A stretch of 64,000 bases of DNA from Oscillospiraceae bacterium (GCA_022800755.1 JAAWQX010000003.1:88682-152681), one strand, 5' to 3'. Shown: positions 33,341-45,263, counted from the first letter of the stretch. Translations and numbers: made by a program. Notes: generated by a model not told the origin, from the letters alone.

Positions 33341-34777
33341 ATGGCTAACGACAAAAAAGTGGAACAAATCACCGATATGGAGGTCGATTTCGCCCAGTGG
33401 TACACCGATGTGTGCAAAAAGGCGGAGCTGATCGATTATTCCTCCATCAAGGGGATGTTTATTTACCGGCCCTATGGCTACGCCATTTGGGAGAATATCC
33501 AGCAGGAGTTGGACCGGCGGTTTAAGGAGACCGGGCATGAGAATGTCTATCTGCCCATGCTGATTCCCGAATCTCTGCTGCAAAAGGAAAAAGACCACGT
33601 GGAGGGCTTCGCGCCGGAGTGCGCCTGGGTCACTATGGGCGGCAGCGAGGAGCTGGAGGAGCGGTACTGCATCCGGCCGACTTCCGAGACGCTGTTTTGC
33701 GAGCACTATAAGAATATCATCCACTCCCACCGGGACCTGCCTATGCTCTATAACCAGTGGTGCAGCGTGCTGCGCTGGGAGAAGACGTCCCGGCCGTTTT
33801 TGCGGCACCGGGAGTTTTTGTGGCAGGAGGGCCACACCATGCACGCTACCGAGGACGAGGCCCGGGAAGAGACCCAGCGGATGCTGAATATCTACGCTGA
33901 TTTTCTGGAGAATTTCCTCGCCATGCCTGTGGTGAAAGGGCGCAAGACCGATAAGGAGAAATTCAACGGCGCTGAGGAGACTTACACCGTGGAGTGCATG
34001 ATGCACGATAAAAAGGCCCTGCAAAGCGGCACCAGTCATTACTTCGGCGATGGTTTTGCGAGAGCATTCGACATTACGTTTACGGGGAGTGATAATCAGC
34101 TGCACCATCCCCATCAGACAAGCTGGGGCGTGTCTACCCGGATGATCGGCGGTATCATTATGACCCACGGGGACAATAATGGGCTGGTGCTGCCGCCTAA
34201 GGTCGCGCCGATCCAGGTCATTGTGGTGCCTGTGGCGCAGCATAAGCCCGGCGTGCTGGAGAAAGCGGCGGAGGTGCTGGACACACTGAAAGGCGCGGGC
34301 ATCCGGGCGCGGATGGATGATTCGGACAACTCTATGGGGTGGAAGTGCGCCCAGTGGGAGATGAAAGGCGTTCCTGTGCGGCTGGAGCTGGGACCGAGAG
34401 ACATTGAAAACGGGCAGTGCGTGTGTGTGCGCCGGGACAACGGCGAGAAAGTCACGGTGGCGCTGGCGGAGCTGGCGGTCGCGGTGTCCGAGCTGCTGGA
34501 GCAGGTGCATCAGGGGCTGTTTGAGAAGGCGAAGCGGAATCTGGATGAGCATATCTATCCCGCGTTTTCTCTGGATGAGGCCAAGCGGCTTCAGGAAGAG
34601 AAAGGCGGATTTATCAAGACCATGTGGTGCGGCGCTCTGCAGTGCGAGCTGGATATGAAGGAAAAGGCCGGTATGACTTCGCGGTGCATTCCCTTTGCGC
34701 AAGAAAAACTCGGGGATGTGTGCGCCTGCTGCGGCAAGCCGGCGGATAAGATGATCTATTGGGGGGTCGCGTATTAA
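33341..34777 (+). CDS. proS: Prolyl-tRNA synthetase (short, ProS type 3)
   Basis: Charges tRNA-Pro. The 478-residue protein is the short archaeal/eukaryote-like type that lacks the bacterial editing insertion. Class II motifs are visible: the motif 2 loop LRWEKTSRPFLRHREFLWQE, the TVECMMHDKKALQSGTSHYFG substrate segment, and a C-terminal zinc-binding-like region with CIPFAQ...CACCGKPA ending in a Tyr, typical for this type. AAGGAG precedes the ATG at 33341. A composite repeat starts within its stop codon. Confidence 0.95.
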   Translation: MANDKKVEQITDMEVDFAQWYTDVCKKAELIDYSSIKGMFIYRPYGYAIWENIQQELDRRFKETGHENVYLPMLIPESLLQKEKDHVEGFAPECAWVTMGGSEELEERYCIRPTSETLFCEHYKNIIHSHRDLPMLYNQWCSVLRWEKTSRPFLRHREFLWQEGHTMHATEDEAREETQRMLNIYADFLENFLAMPVVKGRKTDKEKFNGAEETYTVECMMHDKKALQSGTSHYFGDGFARAFDITFTGSDNQLHHPHQTSWGVSTRMIGGIIMTHGDNNGLVLPPKVAPIQVIVVPVAQHKPGVLEKAAEVLDTLKGAGIRARMDDSDNSMGWKCAQWEMKGVPVRLELGPRDIENGQCVCVRRDNGEKVTVALAELAVAVSELLEQVHQGLFEKAKRNLDEHIYPAFSLDEAKRLQEEKGGFIKTMWCGALQCELDMKEKAGMTSRCIPFAQEKLGDVCACCGKPADKMIYWGVAY

Positions 34778-34966
34778 AATCAGGGCGCTGCGCGCCCTGA
34801 TTTTAGGAGGATGCGGGTCCCGTGCCGGAGGCACGATGGCGGGGCGCTGCACTCGCGCGCCCTGCGGGCACACTCCTTACGCGAGATGTATTTTTTTGGC
34901 GGCGAAGCTGGGCAGAAAATGATTTGAATTTTTTCGGCTCGGAGAGCCGAATTCTACGAAGTATTC
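34776..34966 (+). repeat. Intercistronic structured element, copy B (long form)
   Basis: It begins with a perfect 13-bp hairpin across the proS stop codon (34776-34804), has two further GC-rich stems, then GATTTGAATTTTTT, an 8-bp stem TTCGGCTC-GGA-GAGCCGAA and TTCTACGAAG, ending one base before the next ATG. The ends and the internal GAGATGTATTTTTTT segment match copy A at 3347-3482. Confidence 0.78.
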
Positions 34967-34967
34967 T

Positions 34968-35423
34968 ATGAGTGATATTTTTTTTCATACGCTGATCATG
35001 GCGATGACGCCGGTGGTGGAATTGCGGGGGGCGATCCCGTACGGGTTGGCGCAGGGGTTGAATCCTTGGGTCACGTATTTCGCCGCGGTGGTCGGGAATA
35101 TGGTCCCGGTGCCGTTTATTATGATCTTTATCCGGCGCATCTTTTTTTGGCTCCGGCAGCGGTCGAAGTGGCTGGGTGACCGGGTGGACTGGCTCGTGGC
35201 CCGGGCGGAGAAAAAGTCCGCGCTGGTGCACCGGTACGCGCTGGTGGGGCTGGTGATCCTGGTGGCCATTCCGCTGCCGGGGACCGGGGCCTGGACCGGG
35301 GCGCTGGTGGCCGCGCTGATGGATATTCGGCTGCGGAAGTCCTTCCCCGCGGTGTTTCTCGGCGTGCTCATCGCCGGGGTCATCGTGACCGCCATTTGCG
35401 GCGGCGTGGCAAGCTTATTTTAA
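34968..35423 (+). CDS. COG2426 small multidrug-export-like membrane protein
   Basis: A 151-residue integral membrane protein with four hydrophobic segments. The segments MTPVVELRGAIPYGLAQGL and ALVGLVILVAIPLPGTGAWT are characteristic of the COG2426 (Sm_multidrug_ex) family, which is named for drug export but functionally unproven and related to the DedA-like fold. No ribosome binding site precedes the ATG at 34968, because a repeat element abuts it; translation may depend on that element or on coupling. A strong terminator follows. Confidence 0.82.
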   Translation: MSDIFFHTLIMAMTPVVELRGAIPYGLAQGLNPWVTYFAAVVGNMVPVPFIMIFIRRIFFWLRQRSKWLGDRVDWLVARAEKKSALVHRYALVGLVILVAIPLPGTGAWTGALVAALMDIRLRKSFPAVFLGVLIAGVIVTAICGGVASLF

Positions 35424-35455
35424 AAAACCATCCCCTGTTGGGGATGGTTTTTTTG
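35422..35455. terminator. Bidirectional terminator
   Basis: AACCATCCCC-TGTT-GGGGATGGTT with A/T tracts, between convergent genes. Confidence 0.87.
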
Positions 35456-35456
35456 T

Positions 35457-36941
35457 TTATTCCGCGCTCGCGGGGGCCACGTTCTCGAAACGGACGCTTG
35501 CCGTTGTGAGGGTGAAACTCTGGGAAGCCGCAGCGGTGTTTGCGGGCGCTTCGGGGTGGAGGCCGTCCTTCGGCTGGGCCATCCCTGTGGGCGGCTCGCC
35601 TTGAGTCGGAGGCTCCGGGCGGGCGGCATCGTCCGGCAAATCCGGGGGCTGCTGCCCGTCGTTGGGCGGGGCAGCGGGAGGCTCCTGTGGGGGCCGACCG
35701 TCATCGTCCGGGCGGCCGCCCCGGGGCGCAAAGCTGCCAGTGGTGTGGGTCTGGAGTTCGCCGTTTATCAGAACCTCGTAGGTCTCGCCTTGCATCAGAG
35801 ACGAATCGGATAGGGTGACACTTTGGCAGGAACGAAGCAGTTCCAGGGCAATGACTGGCTCCCCGACCCGGCGCTGGATCGTGATGGCTGTGCCGGCGGG
35901 AAGCGGCTGGGCAAAATTCAGCTCCATGCTGGGCTGGATGCCCGCTTCCGATACGCTGTCGTTCCTGGTGCCGAAAGCACTGACACTGCCGCCGTTGATC
36001 GTGATGGCACAGTCCGCGTCAATGCCGCCGTCGGGGCTGGTCTCGTTGGACGTGGCCCAGACCGTGCCGCCATTGATGGTTAGATAACCGTTGGAATCGA
36101 TGCCGTCGCCTTCCGCGCCCAGACCGCCGTTCACGGTCAGCAGCCCGCCGTTGATGGTAGTGACGGATACACCGTCTTCGTTCGTGTTGATGCCGTCATT
36201 ATCCGCGTCTATGAAAATGCAGCCGCCGTTGATGGTCAGGTGACACTCTGAATCCAGCCCCTCATGGTCGGCGGTGATGTACAGCGCACCGGACGCATCG
36301 CCTGCTTCCCCGTTGATATTCATGGTCATGCGGGAATAAAACGCGCCGTCATATTTATGCTGCTTGTCTGTGGTGCCCGGTTGGTAAATCTTCGCCACGT
36401 GGGAACCGGTGATATGGTTTTCGCTGCCATCGGCCAGGATCACGTTTGCTCCGGCGGCCGCGGTGTCTACATCCGGGCCGGATACGGAGGGGTCGGCACA
36501 CTCATAGACCCGGTAGAAAAACACCGCCGGGGCTACGGTGCAGCTGATGTCCGCGTTGTCTAAAATCAAGTTGACTACCGCTGTGGGATCGGCTTTCGCG
36601 TCTTCGCCCAGATCAATGAACAGCTGGCCTTTCGTCAGCGTGCCGCGTACCCGATAGGTACCCGGCTCGGTGATGGTCACTAAGGTGTGGGCCGCGGCTT
36701 CCTCGGCGGTGTGGCGGTCTGTTTCGCCGCCGGCGCCGTAGGTCTCGTCAGTACCGTCGTGGTAATAAATCAGCTCGCCGCCGGCGGCGACGGGGCCGGA
36801 GGTTCCGGCGGGACTGCCGTTGACCGTGACGCCGGAATCGGACAGTTCAATGACTGTCTCACCAGTATCAGCTTTCGGGGCACAGGCCGCCAAGCTCACC
36901 AGAAGCGCCGCAGATAGCAGCGCCGGGATGATTCGTTTCAT
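35457..36941 (-). CDS. Cthe_2159-like beta-helix lipoprotein (carbohydrate-binding)
   Basis: A 494-residue secreted lipoprotein. The signal peptide ends in the lipobox LAAC with Cys20 as lipidation site. The central 270 residues are a right-handed beta-helix made of TINGG-type turns (ECHLTINGGCIFIDAD, VTTINGGLLTVNGG, YLTINGGTVWA, AITINGGSVSA), with Asp-rich turns such as DADNDGINTNEDG that could bind calcium. The layout matches the Cthe_2159 family, named for an acidic-polysaccharide-binding protein of C. thermocellum. The C-terminal 100 residues hold a Pro-rich, Arg/Asp-rich linker. It probably acts at the cell surface; the ligand is unknown. Confidence 0.85.
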   Translation of the reverse strand: MKRIIPALLSAALLVSLAACAPKADTGETVIELSDSGVTVNGSPAGTSGPVAAGGELIYYHDGTDETYGAGGETDRHTAEEAAAHTLVTITEPGTYRVRGTLTKGQLFIDLGEDAKADPTAVVNLILDNADISCTVAPAVFFYRVYECADPSVSGPDVDTAAAGANVILADGSENHITGSHVAKIYQPGTTDKQHKYDGAFYSRMTMNINGEAGDASGALYITADHEGLDSECHLTINGGCIFIDADNDGINTNEDGVSVTTINGGLLTVNGGLGAEGDGIDSNGYLTINGGTVWATSNETSPDGGIDADCAITINGGSVSAFGTRNDSVSEAGIQPSMELNFAQPLPAGTAITIQRRVGEPVIALELLRSCQSVTLSDSSLMQGETYEVLINGELQTHTTGSFAPRGGRPDDDGRPPQEPPAAPPNDGQQPPDLPDDAARPEPPTQGEPPTGMAQPKDGLHPEAPANTAAASQSFTLTTASVRFENVAPASAE

Positions 36942-37025
36942 ATTGTCACTTCCTTTGAAAAAGTGGCGACAGTGTACTGTGCAGGCATTGACTGCATTTG
37001 AACGGGGCGTAAAGATTTTGTGAAT

Positions 37026-37053
37026 AAAAACAGCCCCTTTCGGGGCTGTTTTT
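37026..37053 (-). terminator. Terminator of the 5'-nucleotidase gene
   Basis: AAAAACAGCCCC-TTTC-GGGGCTGTTTTT on the minus strand. Confidence 0.87.
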
Positions 37054-37061
37054 GGGCTTTT

Positions 37062-38924
37062 TTACTTCGCCGGGATCGCCAGGACCTGGCCGGGGAAGAT
37101 GACGTTGGGGTCTTTCACGATGTCTGTGTTCGCTTTGAAAATGCGCTCCCACAGGCCCGCGCTGCCGTAGTGCTCCAGGGCGATCTTGCCCAGAGTGTCA
37201 CCCAGGATGACCACGTAGGTGCCGGGGGCCGGGGTGGGCTGGGGTGCCGGAGTGGGGGCGGGTTCCGCAGGCTGCTCCGGGGCGGGGGCGGCTTTCACCG
37301 TGATGTTGCCCGCTGGGGTGGCGTAGGCGCTGCCGACCGTGCCTTTCAGCTCCGTGGTGATGTAGTCGATCAGGACTTCGTCCAGGGGCTGGCCCAGGTC
37401 GTAGTTCACCGTGGCGGTCTTGAACGCGTAGTAGGTGTCGCCGCCGGAAGCCATGAAGTCGTTGGTGGCGATGGTGTAGGTCGCGTTGGCGTCGAACGCC
37501 TTGCCGCCTACCGTCTGGATGCTCACGCGCTGGATGCTCGCGGGCTTATGGTAGGTGGAACCGGGGTACAGCTCGCCCTCGTCAAAGGACTTGGCGGTGT
37601 CCACCGTGAACTGGATGCCGCTGACCTGGGGGAAGCCGCCGATGGCTTCCGGCGTGCAGTAGGTGGAGGCTTCCAGGGCCTCGAGCAGTTCGTTGCCCGT
37701 GACTTGGACGATGTTCAGGGTGTTGCCGAAGGGCAATACCGTGTTCACGTCTTTTTTCGTGATGTCCCCGGCCTTGATCGCCGCGCGGATGCCGCCGCCG
37801 TTGGTGATGGCCGCGTCGACCTCAGTGCCGGCTTTCTTCGCGCCCCAGACCAGGGAATCGCAGATCAGGTCGCCCAGGTTGGTCTCTTCTGTGCGGTTGC
37901 CGGGGGCTTTGTTGCCGTTCAGCTCTACTTCGGACTTCGCGAAGGCCACGCCGTAAGCGTCGTCGATCTCTTTCTGGATCGCGGCGGCACGGGCGGCAAT
38001 GGCGTCGCCCTCGGCTACGGTGACGCGGTCGGCGGAGACGCTTTCAATGGTCACGGTCTCGCCGTCCAGGATCACAACGCCAATGTTCGCCAGCTTCGTG
38101 CCGGTGGAAGTCACATAGGTGTCGCCCACCTTGCCGGCGGCGGTGGCTTCCTGCACCTTTTCCAGAGTGGAGTGGGAGTGGCCGTCAATGAATACGTCGA
38201 TGCCGGTGACCTTGCCCAGCAGGTCGATGGAGCGGTTGCGCTCCGCGGCGGTCTCCGCGTCGATGCCCAGGTGGCCCAGGCAGATGATGTAATCGCAGCC
38301 CGCAGCTTTCAGGGTGTTGACCTCGCTCTGGGCGATCTTGAACATCTCGTCATTGGCCGCGAAGGTCACGCCCGCGATTTTGGCGGGATGGGCCTTGGTG
38401 GCGGTCTCGGGGGTGTCCAGACCGAATACGCCGACCTTCTTGTCGCCGGCGGTGAGAACCACGTGGTCACCGAAAGCGACTTTGCCCTCGTACTTTACGT
38501 TGGCCGCCAGGATCGGGAATTTCGCCGTGCCGGACAGGATCTTCAAATTGGCGTAGCCGTAGTCGAACTCATGGTTGCCGGGGGCCGCTGCGTCGTAGCC
38601 CACCAGGTTCATCAGCTCGATGGCCGTTGCGCCGCTGGACACGCTCACCACAGGGTCGCCCTGGATGAAGTCGCCCGCGTCCAGCACAAGGACGTTCGCG
38701 CCCGCGGCTTTGAACTGCTCCTTGAGCGCCGCGACCTTCGCGTAGCCCGCGATGCCGCCGTGGACGTCGTTGGTATGGAGAATGACTACCTTGCCGCTTA
38801 CGTCAGCGGGGACGGTGTACGGCGCGGGGGCCGCTTCTTCCTCCGCCGCCAGGACCGGAATGACCATGGTGCATACCATGACCAGCGCCAGCAGCAGGGA
38901 CAGCAGTTTCTTGCTTGTGTGCAT
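37062..38924 (-). CDS. Secreted 5'-nucleotidase / metallophosphatase with LysM domain
   Basis: A 620-residue exported bifunctional phosphatase. A signal peptide ends near residue 26. The calcineurin-like domain shows ILHTNDVHGG, DAGDFIQGD, PGNHEFDYG and DGHSHSTL for the dinuclear metal site. The 5'-nucleotidase C-terminal domain follows (NGGGIRAAIKAGDITKKDV and SGGDTYYAF). After a Pro/Ala linker, the last 48 residues are a LysM domain (YVVILGDTLGKIALEHYGSA) that anchors the enzyme to peptidoglycan. It likely salvages extracellular nucleotides for phosphate and nucleosides. It has its own promoter and a leader hairpin. Confidence 0.94.
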   Translation of the reverse strand: MHTSKKLLSLLLALVMVCTMVIPVLAAEEEAAPAPYTVPADVSGKVVILHTNDVHGGIAGYAKVAALKEQFKAAGANVLVLDAGDFIQGDPVVSVSSGATAIELMNLVGYDAAAPGNHEFDYGYANLKILSGTAKFPILAANVKYEGKVAFGDHVVLTAGDKKVGVFGLDTPETATKAHPAKIAGVTFAANDEMFKIAQSEVNTLKAAGCDYIICLGHLGIDAETAAERNRSIDLLGKVTGIDVFIDGHSHSTLEKVQEATAAGKVGDTYVTSTGTKLANIGVVILDGETVTIESVSADRVTVAEGDAIAARAAAIQKEIDDAYGVAFAKSEVELNGNKAPGNRTEETNLGDLICDSLVWGAKKAGTEVDAAITNGGGIRAAIKAGDITKKDVNTVLPFGNTLNIVQVTGNELLEALEASTYCTPEAIGGFPQVSGIQFTVDTAKSFDEGELYPGSTYHKPASIQRVSIQTVGGKAFDANATYTIATNDFMASGGDTYYAFKTATVNYDLGQPLDEVLIDYITTELKGTVGSAYATPAGNITVKAAPAPEQPAEPAPTPAPQPTPAPGTYVVILGDTLGKIALEHYGSAGLWERIFKANTDIVKDPNVIFPGQVLAIPAK

Positions 38925-38947
38925 AGAAATTCCACCTTTCTCATATT

Positions 38948-38974
38948 ATATTGCCCCGGATTTTGGGGCAATAT
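38948..38974 (-). promoter_or_regulatory. Leader hairpin just upstream of the nucleotidase ribosome binding site
   Basis: ATATTGCCCC-N7-GGGGCAATAT, 10-bp perfect stem between the promoter and the AAAGGTGG. Without a T tract, it probably stabilises or controls the mRNA rather than ending it. Confidence 0.55.
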
Positions 38975-38986
38975 GGTTCTGTATTC

Positions 38987-39015
38987 AGGATACCACGTTT
39001 TTCTTCCGCTTTCAA
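38987..39015 (-). promoter_or_regulatory. Promoter of the 5'-nucleotidase gene
   Basis: On the minus strand TTGAAA (39010-39015), 17 bases, TATCCT (38987-38992). Confidence 0.65.
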
Positions 39016-39067
39016 TGCAAATCGGAAATTTCTGTCAGTTTTTTGCATGGGTTGGCGCAAGGTTGAG

Positions 39068-39092
39068 AAAAGCGCCCGGTCAGGGCGCTTTT
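39068..39092 (-). terminator. Terminator of the ATP synthase operon
   Basis: AAAAGCGCCC-N5-GGGCGCTTTT directly after atpC on the minus strand. Confidence 0.8.
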
Positions 39093-39095
39093 GGG

Positions 39096-41803
<2,708 letters not shown>

Positions 41804-41816
<13 letters not shown>

Positions 41817-43792
41817 AGGGCCTTCTCCTTATATGCCGCGCAGGCGCGCAGGATGGATTCCCGGTCCGCGTCCGTGAGCTGGCCGCTTTCTGTGATGAAA
41901 CGCATGATGTCCGGCTCCGTTTCCGCGAGGTAATTTAAGAAGCCCTCCTGGAAAGGCTTGACCTCGGATACCGGCAGGTCCGTGAACATTCGGCCGATGG
42001 CGATGACCAGGCTGACGACCTGCTCCGCCATGGACAGCGGACGGCCCAAGGGCTGCTTCAGCAGCTCCATCAGGCCCCGGCCGTAGGCGATCTGGGCCGC
42101 GGTGGTCTCGTCCAGGTCTGAGGAGAACTGGGTGAAGACCTCCATTTCCCGGTACTGGGCCAGATCCACCCGCAGCGAACCGGTGGCTGCTTTCAGCGCC
42201 TTGGTCTGGGCCGCGCCGCCTACGCGGGACACCGACAATCCCACGTTGATCGCCGGGCGCTGGCCCGCCGCAAACGCGGAACTTTCCAGGAATATCTGCC
42301 CGTCCGTGATGGAAATCACATTCGTGGGGATATAGGCCGACACGTTGCCGGACTGTGTCTCGATAATCGGCAAAGCCGTGATGGAGCCGCCGGCGGCTAA
42401 GCGCGCGGAGCGCTCCAACAGGCGGGAGTGCAGGTAAAATACGTCCCCGGGGTAGGCCTCACGGCCCGGGGAACGCTCCAACAGCAGCGACAGCGCACGG
42501 TACGCCACCGCGTGCTTGCTCAAATCGTCGTAAATGATGAGTACATCCCGGCCCTTGCGCATGAAATACTCCGCCATGGCCGTGGCCGCGAAGGGCGCGA
42601 TGAACTGCAGAGATGCCGGGTCCGACGCCGGAGCGGACATGACGATAGTATAGTCCATCGCACCGTGCTCCCGGAGAGTGCGTACCGTTTGGGCAACACC
42701 GGAATTCTTCTGGCCGATGGCCACATATACACACACTACGTCTCCGCCGCGCTGGTTCAGGATCGCTTCCACCGCAATAGAGGTCTTCCCCGTCTGGCGG
42801 TCGCCGATGATGAGTTCCCGCTGGCCCCGGCCTACGGGGAACATGGCGTCGATGGCCAAAATGCCCGTGGCCATGGGCTGGGACACGGACTGGCGCTCTA
42901 TGATGGACGGCGCGGGGCTTTCTACTGGGCGGTAACCCTCCGCCGCGACGCCGCCAAAGCCGTCGATGGGCGCGCCCATGGCGTCTACCACGCGGCCCAG
43001 GAAATTTTCGCCCACGGGCACGCCCGCGCGCTTGCCGGTGCGTACCACCCGGGTGCGCTCCGATACGTCCTGGTCCCGACCAAACAAGATCACGCCCACG
43101 CTGTCGGACCGGACGTCCTGCACCATGCCCCGGACCCCGGTGTCAAACACCACGATCTCGCCGTACTCCGCGTGGTCGATGCCCCGGACGATGGCGATGC
43201 CGTCGCCCACCCGGGTGACGGTTCCGATCTCCCGCCAGCCGCCGTCGAACACCGTTTGCTCGATCTCCGTGCGCAGCAGGCCAATCAGCTGTCCGGGGGT
43301 CTCAAAGTCTCCCGTGGAGGACGAGACCGCCCGCTCAATGGCCGACAGGCGGCCCCGCAGACTGTAATCCAGCTCCAGGCCCGCCACACGCACAATGAAG
43401 CCGCCTAAGATCGACGGCTCTTTTTTGTAGATGATGCGGACGTGTTCCGCGTCCAGCTGCTGCTTGATGAAGCGCTTTAGGCCCCGGCGCTGCTCGTCCG
43501 TGGGCGCTTTCGCGTACAGCACCTGCGCCGTGGGTACGTCCGGGTCCAGGGGTTTGCCCAGGGCGTAGCCCAGCAGGTCAGGCAGCAGGGCGATGTCGTT
43601 GTTATCCGACAGGACCTTGCACAGCGGGCGCAGGCCCTCCGGCACCGTCTGGTCAATGAGATGGTGCTTGATCTCCCGGTCCGCCGCTAAATTTTCCAGT
43701 TCCGTCAGCAGGCCCGGGTGGCGCTTGATGAGCTGCACCGCTTCCCGGATGGCGTGTTTATCCTCCGGCAGCAATGCGACGTAATCCGTCAT
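41804..43792 (-). CDS. ATP synthase delta-alpha fusion protein
   Basis: A 662-residue in-frame fusion of F1 delta and alpha. Residues 1 to about 157 are delta: a shortened helical N-domain (it begins after the usual first helix with its YAxAL motif) and a typical C-domain (VLYAKAPTDEQRRGLKRFIK, EPSILGGFIVRVAG, DYSLRGRLSAIERAV). After a short linker, alpha starts near residue 167: LLRTEIEQT, RVGDGIAIVRG, P-loop GDRQTGKT at 330-337, and the arginine-finger segment GQRPAINVGLSVSRVGG. There is no Met between residue 1 and Met223 and no suitable alternative start at the junction, so alpha cannot be made separately by normal initiation. No other delta gene is in the operon. Three alphas per F1 would bring three delta domains, whereas known enzymes have one. 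Confidence 0.92.
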
Positions 43793-44274
43793 TTCCGCTC
43801 ACCTGCCTGTGCCATCATCTCTTCATAGAGGCGCTCGCCTACTGCGTCCGGCACGTCCTCTTCCATGATCTTTCCGGCGGCCATCGCCACCAGCTGGCCT
43901 ACCTCGGTCTTGAACGAGCGCATGGCGTCCTCCCGCTGCTTGCCGATGGCGACCTGGGCTTTCGCGATCTCTTTTTGCGCCTGGGTCTGCGCCCCGGCGA
44001 TGATGCGGTTATACTCCGCGTGGGCCTGTTCCCGGCCCTGCTTCATCATGCGGTCTACTTCCTGTTCCACCGCTGTGAGCTTTTCCGTATACGTCTCCCG
44101 GTCGGTCTCCGCCTGGGCGCGGGCCGCTTCCGCCGCTGCGTAGTCCTCGTCGATCAGTTCCTGGCGCTGACGGAAAATGGCGTTCACCTTGTCGAATAGG
44201 AACTTTTTCATCAGGAAGTACAGCACCAGCAGGTTGACCACCGTGAAGATCAGATTGATGTCAAATCTCAGCAT
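43789..44274 (-). CDS. atpF: ATP synthase Fo b subunit
   Basis: The 161-residue peripheral-stalk subunit: a single N-terminal transmembrane helix (LIFTVVNLLVLYFLMKKFLF) followed by a long charged helix (FRQRQELIDEDYAAAEAARA onward) that dimerises. Length and composition are normal. Its stop overlaps the start of the delta-alpha fusion gene by 4 bases. It is the partner that binds the delta domain at the top of F1. Confidence 0.94.
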   Translation of the reverse strand: MLRFDINLIFTVVNLLVLYFLMKKFLFDKVNAIFRQRQELIDEDYAAAEAARAQAETDRETYTEKLTAVEQEVDRMMKQGREQAHAEYNRIIAGAQTQAQKEIAKAQVAIGKQREDAMRSFKTEVGQLVAMAAGKIMEEDVPDAVGERLYEEMMAQAGERK

Positions 44275-44286
44275 GACAGCACGACC

Positions 44287-44517
44287 TTACTGTCCCATGA
44301 ACAATATAATGAGGATGGCCACCACCAGGCCAAACACCGCCGTGCCTTCCGCCAAGGCGGCACCCAGCATCAGCAGTTTGGTGATGGAACCGTCAGCCTC
44401 CGGCTGGCGGGCGACGGCTTCTACGGCCGCCTTCGTGGCGATGCCGATGCCGATGGCCGCGCCGATGCCGGTCAGTACCGCGACCGCCGCGGCAATTGCG
44501 ATAAACGGGGATGTCAT
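44287..44517 (-). CDS. atpE: ATP synthase Fo c subunit
   Basis: The 76-residue rotor-ring subunit: two transmembrane helices with the Gly-rich GIGAAIGIGIAT in the first, the polar loop ARQPEADG, and the ion-binding Glu in the second (AALAEGTAVFG). Compared from memory with the Na+-binding Ilyobacter sequence, the Gln of helix 1 is Ile here and the Ser after the Glu is Gly, so proton rather than sodium coupling is more likely. AAAGGAG lies upstream. Confidence 0.95.
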   Translation of the reverse strand: MTSPFIAIAAAVAVLTGIGAAIGIGIATKAAVEAVARQPEADGSITKLLMLGAALAEGTAVFGLVVAILIILFMGQ

Positions 44518-44539
44518 AATGCAAATTCTCCTTTGTTTT

Positions 44540-45226
44540 TTATTCGATCGATTCTTTGATAAACATTCCGGTCAAAAATACGAACACATACGCCTGGATG
44601 GCGCCGTCGAAAAAGTCGAAATACAGGCTGCAAAAGGCTGGGAAGATTGCAGGCATGGCGGCTTCCGCCAACTTCATAACCGCAAACGCGCCCAAAATGT
44701 TGCCGAATAACCGCATACATAAGGACAGCGGACGGGTCACCAGTTCCATGATCTTGATGGGAACCATCACCGGCGCAGGCTCAGCAAAGCTTTTCAAAAA
44801 GCCCTTGGGTCCCCTGTACCGGATGCACGCGCCCTCTACAAGGATAATACTCATGATAGCCAGCGCCGCGGTGACGTTCAGGTCCTTTGTGGGCGGCTTG
44901 AAGCCGAAAATGCCCACCGCGTTGGCTATCGCTATGTAGATGATGATGGTACTCAGGTACGGCACAAATGCCCCGCCGTGCTCCCCGACAAAGCCCCCGG
45001 TCAGGTTTTGGATGAAGTCCACAAAGGTCTCCAGCGCGGCCTGCCGGCGGGAAATGTTGTGGACTTTCAGATTCCGGGTCATCAGGAAGACCAGCACCAT
45101 CAGCGCCGCCATGATGATCCAGGTCACTACCACCGATTCCGCCACGGGGATGCCTCCAAAAACCGGAATAGTGAACGCCGTTTCCGCCGTGAGTTCATGC
45201 ATCAGTTCTTCCGCTAATGAAGACAC
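44540..45226 (-). CDS. atpB: ATP synthase Fo a subunit
   Basis: The 228-residue stator channel subunit with five to six hydrophobic segments. The essential Arg is in the helix ELVTRPLSLCMRLFGN. The start is taken as GTG 45226 because AGGAGGTG is 5 bases upstream; the open frame extends 27 codons further but has no ribosome binding site and runs across the promoter. It is the first gene of the operon: a, c, b, delta-alpha, gamma, beta, epsilon. No atpI is visible. Confidence 0.93.
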   Translation of the reverse strand: MSSLAEELMHELTAETAFTIPVFGGIPVAESVVVTWIIMAALMVLVFLMTRNLKVHNISRRQAALETFVDFIQNLTGGFVGEHGGAFVPYLSTIIIYIAIANAVGIFGFKPPTKDLNVTAALAIMSIILVEGACIRYRGPKGFLKSFAEPAPVMVPIKIMELVTRPLSLCMRLFGNILGAFAVMKLAEAAMPAIFPAFCSLYFDFFDGAIQAYVFVFLTGMFIKESIE

Positions 45227-45263
45227 TGCTTCACCTCCTTTTTCTTTTGCGCATTTATTTATC

